Source: Silene latifolia
Lineage: Eukaryota; Streptophyta; Magnoliopsida; Caryophyllales; Caryophyllaceae
DNA length: 64,000 bases
Direction: 5' to 3'
Assembly (NCBI RefSeq): GCF_048544455.1
Contig: NC_133526.1
Location: 11,300,001-11,364,000, forward strand
The translations under genes were made by a program, and so were the position numbers. Numbering within the stretch: position 1 is the stretch's first letter; every line of letters begins with the position of its first letter. The notes beneath the pieces were generated by a model. The model was not told the DNA's origin and ran no database searches. It worked only from the letters and a program-made list of their open reading frames with translations. Below, one piece after another: positions 43,656 to 56,100 of this stretch.

Positions 43656-46600
43656 ATGAATTCAATTGGGAATATACCATTTTCTGATTCTAAGGTTACC
43701 ACACTTTTCTTTTTCTATAAGATTACAATTTCAATCTAAAATTAGGGTTTATATAATTTAATAACAGTTTGTTTTTGTTGTAAAGGTGAAGGTTGGATCA
43801 AAGCGCGACGGCGAGGAATTGGAAGATGATTCTGATTTTAGTCGGAAGTTTGTCAGGATGACGGATCTTCAATCTGAAGGTAAATTTTTCAATTTCTTTT
43901 ATCATCTTGTTTAATCTGATGGTTGCAATCTTATAGCTGAATGTTTTTTTTTTTTTTTGGTACGAATTTTGTATTTTTATTCGTATTTCGTTTCCGCTGT
44001 GTTGGGCATGATTTAAGAATCAAAACTCTGATTTGAATTGTTGCCATGGTTATTAGACGATACTCGTTTGACCCTAGTTGAATTCGACTCGTCTGGTCCT
44101 GTCAATTTGGTTGTGGTGTAAGGTGGAACACAAATTCTCATTTGTTACGGATATATCCTTCGTATCCGTCGCAAGCTTGCGACGGGTCAAGTATTACCCA
44201 CAGATAAGACTAAAGTAAAGTGCATAGGAAGTAACAATTTATTTTGTCTTATCTACCCACATGGGTAGTATTTGACCCGTCGCAAGCTTGTGACGAATAT
44301 GTCCATCACAAGAGAGACTTGTTGAAGGGGAAATTGGTTACTTACTGCCTCTCACAGTCTGTAAAAAGGTGGCAATTTCACAATGCTTGGGATTATAAAT
44401 ATTTTTGAGTTCAAAGGATCTCTTGTGAAATGACAATTTTGATGTTGTGCATTCTTGATCCGTGTATTTCAAGAGACACTACTCCCTCTTATCCGATATT
44501 ATTGTCCCATTTTCTCGTAATTTATCACGTCTCTTTAAATCATCCCAAAAATGGAATAGCGAGAGTGCTATATAAGAGAGTGTTTCTGTAGTTGGGCTGT
44601 TGAGTATTTAGATCCTGTAGAAGTGAATAAGAAATCTATGTGGTCGAGTTTCAAAATAGCAAGAAAGTAATAACTATTTGTTCGTTTCGTACTTGTAAAA
44701 TGCACTGTTTTTACTCTACCACAAACAGCTTGTAGAAGTAAAAGATCCTAACCGATAGTTTTGTAGCTGTGAAGATTTTGATTGAATCAAGCTTTAAGTG
44801 AACTCGATTGTACGTGATTGATGAGTAATTGCTACTGAGTAAAGATATTATTGGTACGTGCTACAGGAATTGCTACACACGACCCCGAAACCTCAAAAAC
44901 AGAAGAGTCTGAGGAACACATGGACATCATAGAGACTCAGAGCTCACAAATTGTAGACAAGAATGCTGATGAACGTGTAAGTGCAGGACTTACAGAAGGA
45001 CCACCTAAAAAGTTGTCTAACCTTTGTGGATCAAAGCCATTGGATCTCAATACTGATTTGTGCACCGATGAAAATTCAGGGTATAATGATGTTATCCCTC
45101 TAGGAGATTCTAGGAAACAAGCCTTGTATGAAAAAGGCAAAACTGTCAAAGAGTTTGGTTATAATTCTTTATGTGGTTCTAACCTGAATCTTAATGTAGA
45201 AGACGTTACTAGCTCAGCAAATCATGATATTTTCACTCATAGACCTCGTAACAATCTGAAGACGAGAGACACACTGAGCCTTGGGAGAAACACAACAAGT
45301 TTGGAGGAAAAAGACGGCCTAAGAAGATGGAAGGAGATGAAGCAAAATGGTTTTATGTCATCTCCATTTGGCGGGATACCACAACCACCACCTCCACCAG
45401 TTGCTCCTAAACGTGGGAGGAAGAGCAAAAATGATGTTCTCAAGCAAAAGATGGAACAAGCTAAGAAAGAACAGGTTGATAGGTTTGCAAAGATTGCGGC
45501 TCCTAGTGGATTGCTCAATGGATTAAACCCTGGGATTATAAATCACGTTAGGAATAGTAAACAGGTGCACTCTATAATTCAGGCACTTGTGAGGTCTGAG
45601 AAACAAGAAAGCCTAAAACAAGCTAGTGAGATGAAACTTTCAAGTCAAGAAATACCTGAAAAAAGAGGCGGACTAGAAAATATTAGCTCAAGTTTCTCAC
45701 ATGGGGTAGGATCTTTAGTCCCAGAGAGCATGAAACTGCATGAGAATCGTTTGTTGCATAGTGGTTCTTCCCCCTTTAAATCAAGGGACATAGGCGGACA
45801 AGGGGAATCAGCAAATGACAGAAGGTTTTCTTTACAAACGTCTTTGGCTTCACACTCAAATAATTACAGTGTGGATGATATACTTGCACTAAAGTTAGCT
45901 TCGTCAAATAGGGTAGCGGAGAGTACCAGTTGTTTGTCCAATGACGAATCAGCGAGTGTTGACACTCTTTCTGTCAAAGGTTAGCTCTTGCACTTGTTTG
46001 AGTTATGCAGATAAGAAATATGTATTTAATCATGCTGGAACACTAGAACTATAAACCAATGGTCCAATAAATTATGCCGCCTCGTTCCTAACATGGTTAA
46101 TTTGTTGCTTTTCTTCTTTCAGCGGCTACAGTAGCTTCCCAGTGGCTGCAACTTCTACAGCAGGACATAAAGGACCGTCTTTCTGGTGTGTATTCAATCA
46201 ACTGTACTTAAAGAAGTTTTAGATAGTAGATGTCTGAAATAGACTGATATTCGTGTTTGCGTTGCAGCCCTACGGCGTAGTAAGAAGAGAGTTAATGCTG
46301 TTATTACTACTGAGTTGCCTTCTCTCTTGTCAAAAGAATTTGAGTCCAACCAAGACATTGATCCATCCATTGCAAAGGATCATGTTACTGCCTGTTCCAA
46401 TAAAGCGTCTGCTGAATTGCATCAAGCAAAATGGAGCAATTTGTTCAACCAGATGGATGCTTCTCTTTCCGAAGAAGAGAAACAGTTGGTAAGATGAATG
46501 GAACACAAAGTAACTAACCGTTTTTGTCTTGATAAGTAGACCAAACCCCTATAAGTAGAACTATATAGTAACTACTAAGTACCATAATTTATGATATGGG

Positions 46601-47945
46601 TGTAATGGTCTTTTTTTTTTGTGTGGTGAAAGGTAAATATATTGCATAATCGAGGAGCTGTTACATCACCTACACACAATCTCACCACCAACCAGTTAAA
46701 TAACCCAACTAGACAAAAGATCGAATACTACCCCAACCCCAACTGTCTAACCGCAGCCATTGGTTATCCAAAACACAATGGTTTCTTAAAATCTTGTTCT
46801 TCACCTCAATGATAATTCTCTTGATTATGCTTCCTGGTACTTCAAGTTGATGATTTAATCGCACAATCCAAATGTGGTAGCATAGTGCATGAGTGCAACT
46901 ATACTTGTCTTAATCACGTGCCGCTGCAGCATAGAACCAGACTTCCTCCTACAAAGCCTTCCCTATATCCCCTGAGCAGGAATATTAACATTAAGCCAGT
47001 TCTGCAGGTCTGAGTGTCTGACCAACATCTCATGCTGTATGGACAGTAAAACTAAAAAGTAGTCGGTGTTCATTCTCAACCTTGACCACACAGATGACAA
47101 GCCCATTGCTTTCTATGCAAATTCCCTATAAGTCAAGCATGCCCTTCTTTGGGACTTTGGGTGTATAATCCTGCTGTTGAGCTCCCCATTGATTGCCACA
47201 ACAACCACTAGTTTATCCTTGATGATTCAAATCTTTCTGCGAGTCCAACTAGAATTGGAGTCGTGGGAAACTTTTTCAAGGATAGGGGCATTTTAATGGA
47301 AGTTTTAACATATTTAGTGTAGAACTTTTTGCAATCGACTTCTTTGTACGTTTGAGGGCAGCTGCTGATTTTTCTGTCTTTCGCCTATCATAGGAATGCT
47401 GGTTAAATGAAGTAAGCCAAATGCTACAGCTCTGTGATAAAGGTCTGCAGCATGTTCAGTTGAACATGGCGTTTGAGATGCAGCGTCTGGGAGCTTTTAG
47501 TAACGACTTCAGGTAATAGTTGCTTCTTTCTATTTTGTTGGTGTTGGTTATTCTTTTCTATCGTAGCTGTTGCCCCTGTTGGCATAGTCATTTTGCCATC
47601 CACTCAAACAACTGTAAATCTACATACTGTACACAACCCTAGTGCCACTATGCTCCTGCATATAGCGACATGGTGTTTCAAATGTACCCAACCGTACTGT
47701 TATGTCCAAAACACAGAAATTGCATTCAGATGACCTGTAAGGGCCATAAAGCTATGTACTATACTACTATAGTACTCTATGCTTATTAAAAGTAGTCATT
47801 AACGCATGATAATGGTGATAAATGTTTGATTGTTGACAGATCAAAGACAACAGATCCGGAGAAAGAATTGCCGGTGAGAGCAGCTGCAGCTTCCATATAT
47901 TCAACAGCCAATTACGCCTCCAGGGAAAATGTTAGCTGCTGTTAG
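43656..47945 (+). CDS. Unrecognised plant protein, probable coiled coil (7 exons)
   Basis: Exons 43656-43694, 43786-43879, 44867-45979, 46123-46185, 46268-46488, 47394-47512 and 47840-47945 all have GT-AG borders and join in phase to 584 codons plus TAG. I do not recognise the family. Exon 3 (residues about 45-415) is polar, with a proline run then a basic block (QPPPPPVAPKRGRKSKNDVL near residue 220) and a Lys/Glu-rich helix (KQKMEQAKKEQVDRFAKIAA). Exons 4-7 look like an amphipathic helical, possibly coiled-coil, domain (QWLQLLQQDIKDRLSALRRS, LSEEEKQLECWLNEVSQMLQ). There is no signal peptide or membrane segment. The basic N-terminal half suggests a nuclear location, which is inference. The C-terminal splice chain is the most certain part. 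Intron 2 holds a MITE and intron 5 a LINE tail. Confidence 0.82.
44126..44325. mobile_element. Fold-back MITE in intron 2 of the first gene
   Basis: About 200 bp with long inverted arms. Left: CCGTCGCAAGCTTGCGACGG and GGGTCAAGTATTACCCA. Right: TGGGTAGTATTTGACCCGTC and GCAAGCTTGTGACG. The arms begin near ACACAAATTCTC and end near GAGAGACTTGTTG. The target duplication is unclear. Confidence 0.65.
44480..44600. mobile_element. Stowaway-like MITE remnant in intron 2
   Basis: TACTCCCTCTTATCCGATAT is the recurrent head of plant Stowaway-type MITEs, and it follows the TA target site. A matching inverted end is not seen, so only a partial copy is claimed. Confidence 0.35.
46612..47290 (-). mobile_element. 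LINE 3' fragment in intron 5 of the first gene
   Basis: The + strand has a T run at 46612-46620, i.e. a minus-strand poly(A) tail. Upstream on the minus strand the translation gives worn pieces of a plant L1 ORF2 C-terminus: SSWTRRKI and IIKDKL (zinc-finger RT region), NWLNVNIPAQGI, RHVIKTSIVALMHYAT. Stop codons and shifts are frequent. It inserted antisense to the host gene and accounts for most of the 905-bp intron. Confidence 0.7.
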
Positions 47946-48552
47946 ATTACGACTTGTTTTTAGTTAACTTTTTTTTCTTTTCTTTTTGGATTAATTCTGT
48001 TATATTTAACACTTTTAGTAATTAGATGCCTTGATGGCCTGCTCGTTTGTTTGAGCTTCTTTCGCTCGCCCAAATTGTGGTGTATTTAGATAGGAAACTT
48101 ATTCAACTTGATACCCTGTTCAGTGTTCATTTATCGAATAACTGCAACTGAGCTTTACTGTATTTAGTCACTGAGCTTTACTGTATTTAGTTGAGCTAAT
48201 CAAGTAAAATAGACAAATTTGCAAGGCCACATATTAAATACTTTCTCCAATTCAGATTAAACCGAATGCTACATGATAAAGGTCTACAGCTTAATGAACT
48301 AATTATGTATGTTCTTTAATAACTCGGTAACTGCGACACCTTGACTAAATTGAGGTACTACTATTGAAATGAAACTGCGAAAATCAACATTGGTATGCAA
48401 ATGCATAGTCAGAGCTAATTGTTGCGGAAGTATGACGAGTGGAATTAGGAACTCGCTAGATGCTGAGATTTCAGGGAAGGATTGTTGGAATGTAGAAGAA
48501 AGGTCGCGCTAATTGTTCCACCAATGGCACAGTAAGAGCTATAAAAGGAAAG
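47946..48552. other. 3' flank of the first gene
   Basis: 3' untranslated region and spacer. A 23-base word (TGAGCTTTACTGTATTTAGT and neighbours) is tandemly repeated at about 48149-48192. No gene is seen. Confidence 0.5.
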
Positions 48553-48560
48553 GATTAAGT

Positions 48561-49615
48561 TAGAGTTGGCAAATCGGGCCATGGCACGATGGGCAGGCTG
48601 AGTCTGACCCGGCCCGAGTGAATAGTGCGACAGGCCCGTATCCGGCATGGGCGGGTTGAGGAGGAGTCACGCCACTGAAATAGGGAAATTCTCGTGCCTA
48701 GGCAGGCCCGAAAATTGGCATGAATTTTTTTTTTGTTACTATACTAACTCTATAAATACCCTCTAACTGCACTTCATTTTCTTCATAATTCAATCCAGTT
48801 TCTACTACTTATCTTACAATTTAAATAGGGACTTGCTAAATCCAACACGCATATTACTAAATCCCGCACACTTTTTACGATTTTTTACAACTTTACCCCT
48901 CTCATTCTTTACCCACAAACCACCCTAAAAGAGAGACGGAAGAGCCAACTGAGAAAGCCCACCAGCCGCTCAACCACCCGACCAGCGACGGAAAAGGGGA
49001 TGATTGACGGCGTCAGAAGGTTGACGACGACATCAGGCCGACGATGTCATCAGTTCGACGGCAACGACAGGTTGACAACGACGGTAGAAGGCTGGATTGA
49101 CGGCGTTAGAGAGTTAATGAAAGGGGATGATGTTGGATCGACGGCGTGATGATGATAGGATGGAGTTAACGGCGAGCGGCCGACGGTCGGCGCCGATGGT
49201 GGGTAGTCGGTGCCGTGGAAGGGGGAGGGGAGGGTGGGCATGGTGTGTCGAGTATTCTGGAGATTGGGGTTTGGGATTTTTTTTTTAATGAAGGGTAATG
49301 GTGGAAAAATTAGGAAAAATGTGTTGGATATAGTAAAATTGCGTGCTGGATTTAGCAATTACGTTTAAATATATAAATCATTAATTATTTATAAATCAAA
49401 AACAACTTTTTTAAAAAAAGAAAAATTAGTCCAAATGGGCCGGCCCAAGGGTCTGGCACAACCCATCCCGCGGACCAGGCATGACCCGCGCACAATTTTG
49501 GCCCGGCTACTGTGGGGAGGTCGGGCTTGCACGACACAGCACGAAAGTCCTACACATCGTGCCTGGGCGGGGCCAAAATGAAGGCTTGGCACGGCACGAT
49601 CCAGTCCCAACTCTA
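48561..49615. mobile_element. Non-autonomous hAT-like element between the two genes
   Basis: 1,055 bp. It begins TAGAGTTGGCAAATCGGGCC and ends with CCCAACTCTA. Flanks are GATTAAGT (48553-48560) and GATTAAGA (49616-49623), a 7/8 match for an 8-bp hAT target duplication. Both ends are rich in GGCCCG/GGCACG words. The centre holds another element (48828-49363). No transposase. Confidence 0.82.
48828..49363. mobile_element. Element nested in the hAT-like MITE
   Basis: 536 bp flanked by TTTAAATA on both sides (48820-48827, 49364-49371). Inverted ends: ACTTGCTAAATCCAACACGC on the left, GCGTGCTGGATTTAGCAATT on the right. Its interior (48950-49210) is rich in GACGG/GACGAC words and unlike its surroundings, possibly captured DNA. 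The 8-9 bp duplication and long ends could fit Mutator-like or hAT types. Confidence 0.75.
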
Positions 49616-49623
49616 GATTAAGA

Positions 49624-50156
49624 TGAAGAAATCACCTTATCCACACACACGCGCATAAAGATCCTCAAACAATCAAAGCGTTATTAGAAATCTAAAATAC
49701 TCATTCTTTCGTTTATTAGTTCTTAATAGTGTATCCTACAAAAACATGGTGAAGCTATAATGCAAGAGGGATAAAAGAAATACAGTAACTTCCAACACTC
49801 CAGTGTAATTTGAATGAGAGACGAGAGGTCACTCTTTATAGCAAAATAAGAGAATAAATAAATTGTTTCATGATTCTACTACTAGACTCTTGAAAGAAGA
49901 GCGACTAGCGAGTATAGCTGCACCCGTATTATACACCTTAACCCGACCTGCATAACCCGACTAATAGGCGTGATCCGTTTAACAACGGGTCAAACTAACA
50001 CAAAATATGGAGTCAAGGACTACAAGGGGCAGCCCATTTAAAAACCCACAAGAAATCCAAATTAAAAGACGAGAGAAATTGGATTAAACCCTACACACCT
50101 GATCCCAGCATTGAAGAAAGAGGAAACCAGGAAGAGTGTAAAAAAGCTTCATAAAA
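49624..50156 (+). promoter_or_regulatory. Upstream region of the tRNA-binding cofactor gene
   Basis: 533 bp between the hAT-like element and the start codon. It includes an ACACACACGCGC word near 49642 and a purine-rich leader near 50110-50140 (GAAGAAAGAGGAAACCAGGA). No certain TATA box. Confidence 0.4.
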
Positions 50157-53100
50157 ATGGCTGACCACACTAAGCAAACCATACTTACTGCTCTTTCTAA
50201 ACGCTTGTCTTTCGATCCTGTATGCTCTTCCTTGTAAATTACTCCACATGATATGGGTTTTACACATTTTGATGCCATTGCCATTTTAGATGGTCAATTA
50301 CCAATTAATTATGTTGATTTTTTTTATGCAGAAGAATTTATCTGGGGATATTGAGAAAAGTGATTTGAAGAGCTTGTGCACTAACATTTTGAAGTCATCA
50401 TCAAATAATAATTCCTCAATTTTGAGCAATGATGAGGTAATTTATCATTTCGATATTACTTTTCCCGTTTGATTTATCTAATTTATCATTTCTTTTGTAT
50501 TTGCAAATTACCCTTTTGGCTATCAAGTAGGTTTGTTGACTGTCTCGATTAAGCGACACGTGACTGTTGCCATAGACTGCGTAGTTGAGTGTAAAAGGGA
50601 AGGGTTTTAGCTTGTTAAGAATGGGATTAGAGCTGATGTTTGTCACCTATGTTTGAAGGGAAACTGAATATAGAGACGACCCGTAATGCTATTCTGGCAA
50701 TGCGCTGCGTAGTTTCTGTCTTTCAAGGCTGTGTTGAGAGGGTGAAAATGCACTATTTAATTGAAGGGTCCGTGGCTGCGTACATCTGACCTCTTTATCC
50801 TGCATTTTGTTTGTCACCTATGTTTGAAGGGTTTACTGTTTAGCTTGTTAAGAATGGGATTAGAGCTGATGTTTGCCACCTATGTTTGAAGGGAAACTGA
50901 TTATAGAGGCGACCCGTAATGCTATTCTGGCAATGCGCTGCGTCGTTTCTGATTTCAGGGTTGTGTTGAGAGGGTGAAAATGCACTATTTAATTGAAGGG
51001 TCCATGGCTGCGTACATCTGACCTCCTTACCCCGCATTTTGTGATGAGTCCAAAGATTTTAATGAGATTAATTTTCTTCTGATGAACTCAAGCAACGTAA
51101 TTTTATCTGTAGGCAATGAAATGGATTGCATTTGCAGATAGTTTTCCACTGGATTCTGAGGCATCTGCTGGAGCTATCAACAGTCTAAATGATGAATTGG
51201 TTCAGAGATCTGTACTAGTAGGCAATGGTTTTAAACTCTCTGAAATTGATCTGATTGTCTACTTGGCGATTCATCCTTGTATGGTATGTTTTATTCAAAA
51301 CGTATATTATGTGGATAGATTGGACCTGTATTTCATTACTGTTGAGTGTTGACACAATTGACAATGTGTTAAGGTTTAGGTGCAGACTGTTTGTGACACT
51401 ATTTGATCCTACTTTACTTTTGGTAGATAAAATAATTGAGAATTGACATTGGTTTCACACTTTCACGTAGCTACATGCTCGATTTCTTGCTGCCTTGCTG
51501 ACCAACTTGTTAGATATATTCTTTAGAAGAGATATGAAACATTGATTAGACCTCGTGCGCTCATATATGCGACCCATTTTCGTACAATTTTTCCTTGTTA
51601 GTCTTTCTGTTGCCATCTTTCTCTTTAAAATCTTACTGTTACCATAAAAACTTATGTCTATCCGTTTTGAGACATTGATGCCGAACTTTTATCACAAAGA
51701 AAGATGCAGCTTTTCAATTACTTATTCTAATGCCTAAAGATTCAAAACTTCTACTGGTCGAACTCCCTTTCTCTTACATGCAGCAGCGGACCTATGTTAT
51801 AAGATCTGAGGTCTGGTAAAGTGGTAAACACTTGAACTTACTTGGAATAAGATAAAACAATATTTCACGAGGAACATTTACATTTATCACGGTTATTGTA
51901 TTGTTAAAATCATTCACATACCACAACCTTGCCCATGGTTCGAGGATCTTGCCTGGGTCCGGCAATGCTTACAATGAGGCAAAAAGTTTTTGGCTTTGAT
52001 AGAGTAGGGGCAAACTTCCCCTTACGTACCTTACTTTCAATGCAAGTCACCAGCTCCTGCTCTTGCAAGGTTCATTCCTTAGTGGACGAAATGCTAACTT
52101 AAATTCTCTTCCTTACCCTTCCTGTCTGCCCTTCCAGCTACTTTTAATCATATACTTCCTCCATTCAAGTCCACTCTACCACTTTTCATTTTCTACACTA
52201 TTCACAAGTGAACATTCAGTTTCGATTTTCTCTCGATACATAATTGAAAATATATTCATGTGGGATCTTGTTTGATTCGTCTTTACGAGTACATTAAAAA
52301 TATCTAACTTTTATAATTTTTGCAAATACGTAGCTAACGGTATTTACCGCGTAAAACCTGTGTTGACAAACGTGAAAAAACAAAGTGGTAGAGTGGAGTT
52401 GAATGGAGGAAGTATTTGTCAAGTACTAAAATATCATAGTGCTGACTGGCAGGCAATCTTTTCCTGCTAAAGTGATGTTCTTCACAGCTTTCTTGTCTTA
52501 TAACCTGCTTGTGCTTTCTTTTCATGTGCTAGATTGCTATGTCAAAATCGGCAAGGGAGAAATTTCTAAATGTCTTAAGGTGGATGGATTATGTTCAGGT
52601 ATTCACACATTCTATTACCTTGTTTTCTTTCATACAATGAAGATGCTGTGAAAATAGATTTTCGTGTATTCAGTGTGTTCTATTATCTATAAATTAGAAT
52701 TATTAGGGCTTCTGGTTGATAGTAATTTATGTAGCTGTCAGCTGTTAAGCCTAAGCACTAAGGTAGGCATGTTATCAGTTGATAGCCTCCTAGATGGTTA
52801 ACGCTTATCAGATTGTTCTGAAACTTTTCAACTGAAACTATATTTCTTTTACTGTGACTTGCTACATTTTTTACCAACCTATGTGTACAGAGTAAGGAGG
52901 ATTTGAAAGATATTGCTGAAAGAATTCCCGTTGAAAAGGCCAGATTTATTCCTCAAGTAAGTAATCTCATTGTGCTTTCTTTCTATTCACTAGGGTGCCC
53001 AATGTTATGATTTCGTATACGTCCGATACACCAATGGAATTGGAAATTTTCACTTGTTATCAGAACCGTGACAAATTTTGCTGATCTTGGTAGTGGATAC

Positions 53101-56100
53101 GAAACATGTGTTGAAGAATATTAGATACTTGAAAATTGTGTGTGAATTTTGAAATATCAAGTCACAATGTTGAAAAGGTTTTTTGACAAGTTATGTGCTA
53201 GATAAAATGCATCGATTAGTTTTGGTTAAATGTTAAACAGCCTTAAAATGAGAGCTTTGCTTAATATCGAAGTCCGTGAATGATTTCATATCTTCTGGAG
53301 TTATTCATGTAGCTGCTATACATGTGTATCGCTTAGTGATGCAACACAGGCATCCCTAATGAGCATTAGCTACCAACAAATATTTTGCAGGTATCTAAAA
53401 GTGTTGCTGTGGAAGCCAACTTGAATGTAAAAGGCACCGTGAAAGACGCAAAAGCGGACACAAATGCAAAAGATGATTCTGCCAAAGGGTCAAAAGCTTC
53501 TGGTACTGAAGCAGCAAAGAGTATACAGAACAATACGGCTGTGGTATTTTTTCTCTCTATAAATGAACTTATCTTATCTGAGTCTACAGTTGTTGTACTT
53601 GTGCAGTCATCTGTTTTGATCTTGTAATTAACATGAAAGAAAGTTATTGGTGAGTGTCCGTACAACACGAGCACCTCCATGGATTTAACTTTGGTTCATC
53701 ATCGATTGTCTTTTTTCGAGTTGGGTAGGGCTTACATGGGCAACAATGGTCACCCGCCTAAGTTGTAACACCATAACTTGAGAGGCGAGACTCGAGATCC
53801 TATTTATGCTTTATCCACCCTAAGTGCCCAGGGAGTTACGTAGCCTAGGGAAATTTGTTCTTCATAATATTTCTGATATATCTTGACTGATGAAGATGTC
53901 ACTCTTCGTGCATCCATAACCAATTTAGAAGAAGGCGAAGAATAATAAAGAAGCTGCTGGAGTTGAACAGAAGAAACCTGAAACAGAAGCAGCTGCTAAA
54001 GATGATGTTCCAGTCAGTTTGCTGAATATACAAGTTGGACTCATACGCAAAGCTTGGAAACATCCTTCAGCTGACAGGTTGGCAAATTTGCGTAAACTTT
54101 CCCCATTTTGACTTTTTATTCCCCAGAATATTTACTTGTCTACCTTTTCCTCTAAGTGATGATCTGGATGTTTTAATATATGCATTTTTAATATTTTAGT
54201 TTACTTGTTGAGGAGATCGACGTTGGAGAGTCCAAAGTACGACAGGTTGTTAGCGGTTTGGCAAAGTATTGTAGCCCTGATGATTTGGCAGTATGTTATC
54301 TGTAACTTGCTCTCCGTGATTACCAGCTTATATTTTATAGGCTACAAATTTGATCAATCAATCATCTTTTGGTGGACTAATGTTTGGTGTTCCTATGTAC
54401 AGAATCGGCGGGTAGCCTTAATTACAAACGTAAAACCAGGAAAATTAAGAGATGTTGTGTCTGAAGGACTGGTAATCTTTAGATCCTTTCGCTGTTTCTA
54501 ATTTGTTTAATAATCATAAATGTACTCCAGGATGATGTTTTTAAACACAAGTACTTGTATACGACCTCCTTGTGCTAATTGAGGTAAAATCACATGTTTT
54601 CTAGGCCTAACTTTTAGATTTGAGAATATTCGTGTCACTTGAACGATATTATCATAAGACCCTTTCAAGACACTGACTTTCACAGAATATGTATTACACT
54701 ATGTTATCTTTTACACTCTTCAGCATTATCTTTGACAATAAACATTGCACTATTTTATCTTGTAAAGCATGCGATTATATACATCCATAAGCATTAATTT
54801 TAAGAAGATATATATTACATTATGTTATCTTGTGAAGCATGTGAATATGTGATTATGTACAACTTTAAGCATTGGCTTGAAGGTATGTGTGTATGTAATT
54901 ATGTATTATGCTGGCTTTCAAGTCATTGGATTTAACAAGGATCTGCCAATGCTTGAGAGCTTACAGACCGTTGAATTAGAGTACTGTGGATAAATGAAAT
55001 AAGATATTCTTAGTTTTAAAGAACCATGGTTATTTAACAAGATTTTAGGGTGTCAAATGCAAGGAAAATAAAACGTAGAGAGGGTTCTGATTTGATAGAT
55101 TAACTAGTTGTTCTACTACGATAAAAAAAGTTAAATGCACACTCAAATTTGAGGTTTTACCCTCTTGGTGTTAAAAGGCATTGAACCATTAGTTGCCTAA
55201 AGTTTTGATTTACACAAGGTTTGTGATAGAAACTTTATTGTTCACGGTTGCACGTAAATTAATCTTCACATTTTTGTGAAGGAAAGGTTTATTCCCGCGA
55301 AAAATTCTTAGGTCCCCCAGGTGTACCATACTACCATGTCGCCATACACCCTAACTAATGATAAGCCTAATTTTATTTTGTTATTTATGGCTAATCTTGT
55401 GAATTCGAATTATCTTATTTGTTGGGGGCATGGTTGAAATTATCATTTGATACACCTCGTATCACCCGAGATGTCTCGGTATTGAAGGCCTCCGATACGA
55501 GATATCCGGAGATGTATTGGATAAATTTAAAATAGGGAAAAATCAGCTGGGACGAGCAATTTAGACGGTCTATCTGCCAACTCGACCCGCAAAAAAAAAA
55601 CAAGATAACCAAGCTGTAACTTCTCCCTTCTACTGGCCAAGCTTTATGAATAAACTAGCTTAGGACCCGTGCAAATTGCACGGGCATATATAGATGATAT
55701 ATAAAAAACAATCTTCTTAATTGTAGTTACAAATATTGTATAAGTTTGAATATATAGCATCTTATACAAATGATTGAGAATTCAGAACTATATGAGGTAG
55801 TCATAACATTCATTCTAATAATTGTATTTTATAATGAGTAAACTAATCGCCATAAAAAATTATCAAACTAAAAAAGCCTTGAACTTTTGAAAACTTTTGA
55901 AGTCATTATATCACCATTATATGTTGAAGCATAGTTACACTCGTTTGTTGAATACTTTGTATCATGTTTAATTTATACTCATATGAATGTGTCTTGCGGC
56001 CCAAGCATTCATATGGCCAACATGCTAAAGAATTAACAATAGATCTATCTACTAAACAATATATATACTTCACGAAACTAAAGTACAATGAAAGATGAAA

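Noticed and set aside
48961-49358. Pro/Ser-rich minus-strand open frame
   Set aside because: It sits inside a nested MITE and reflects the GACGG-rich core; no homologous protein was recognised.
53366-53680. Minus-strand open frame over exon 6 of the cofactor gene
   Set aside because: It mirrors the Lys/Ala-rich linker exon and runs into the intron; the + strand exon has valid splice sites and phase.
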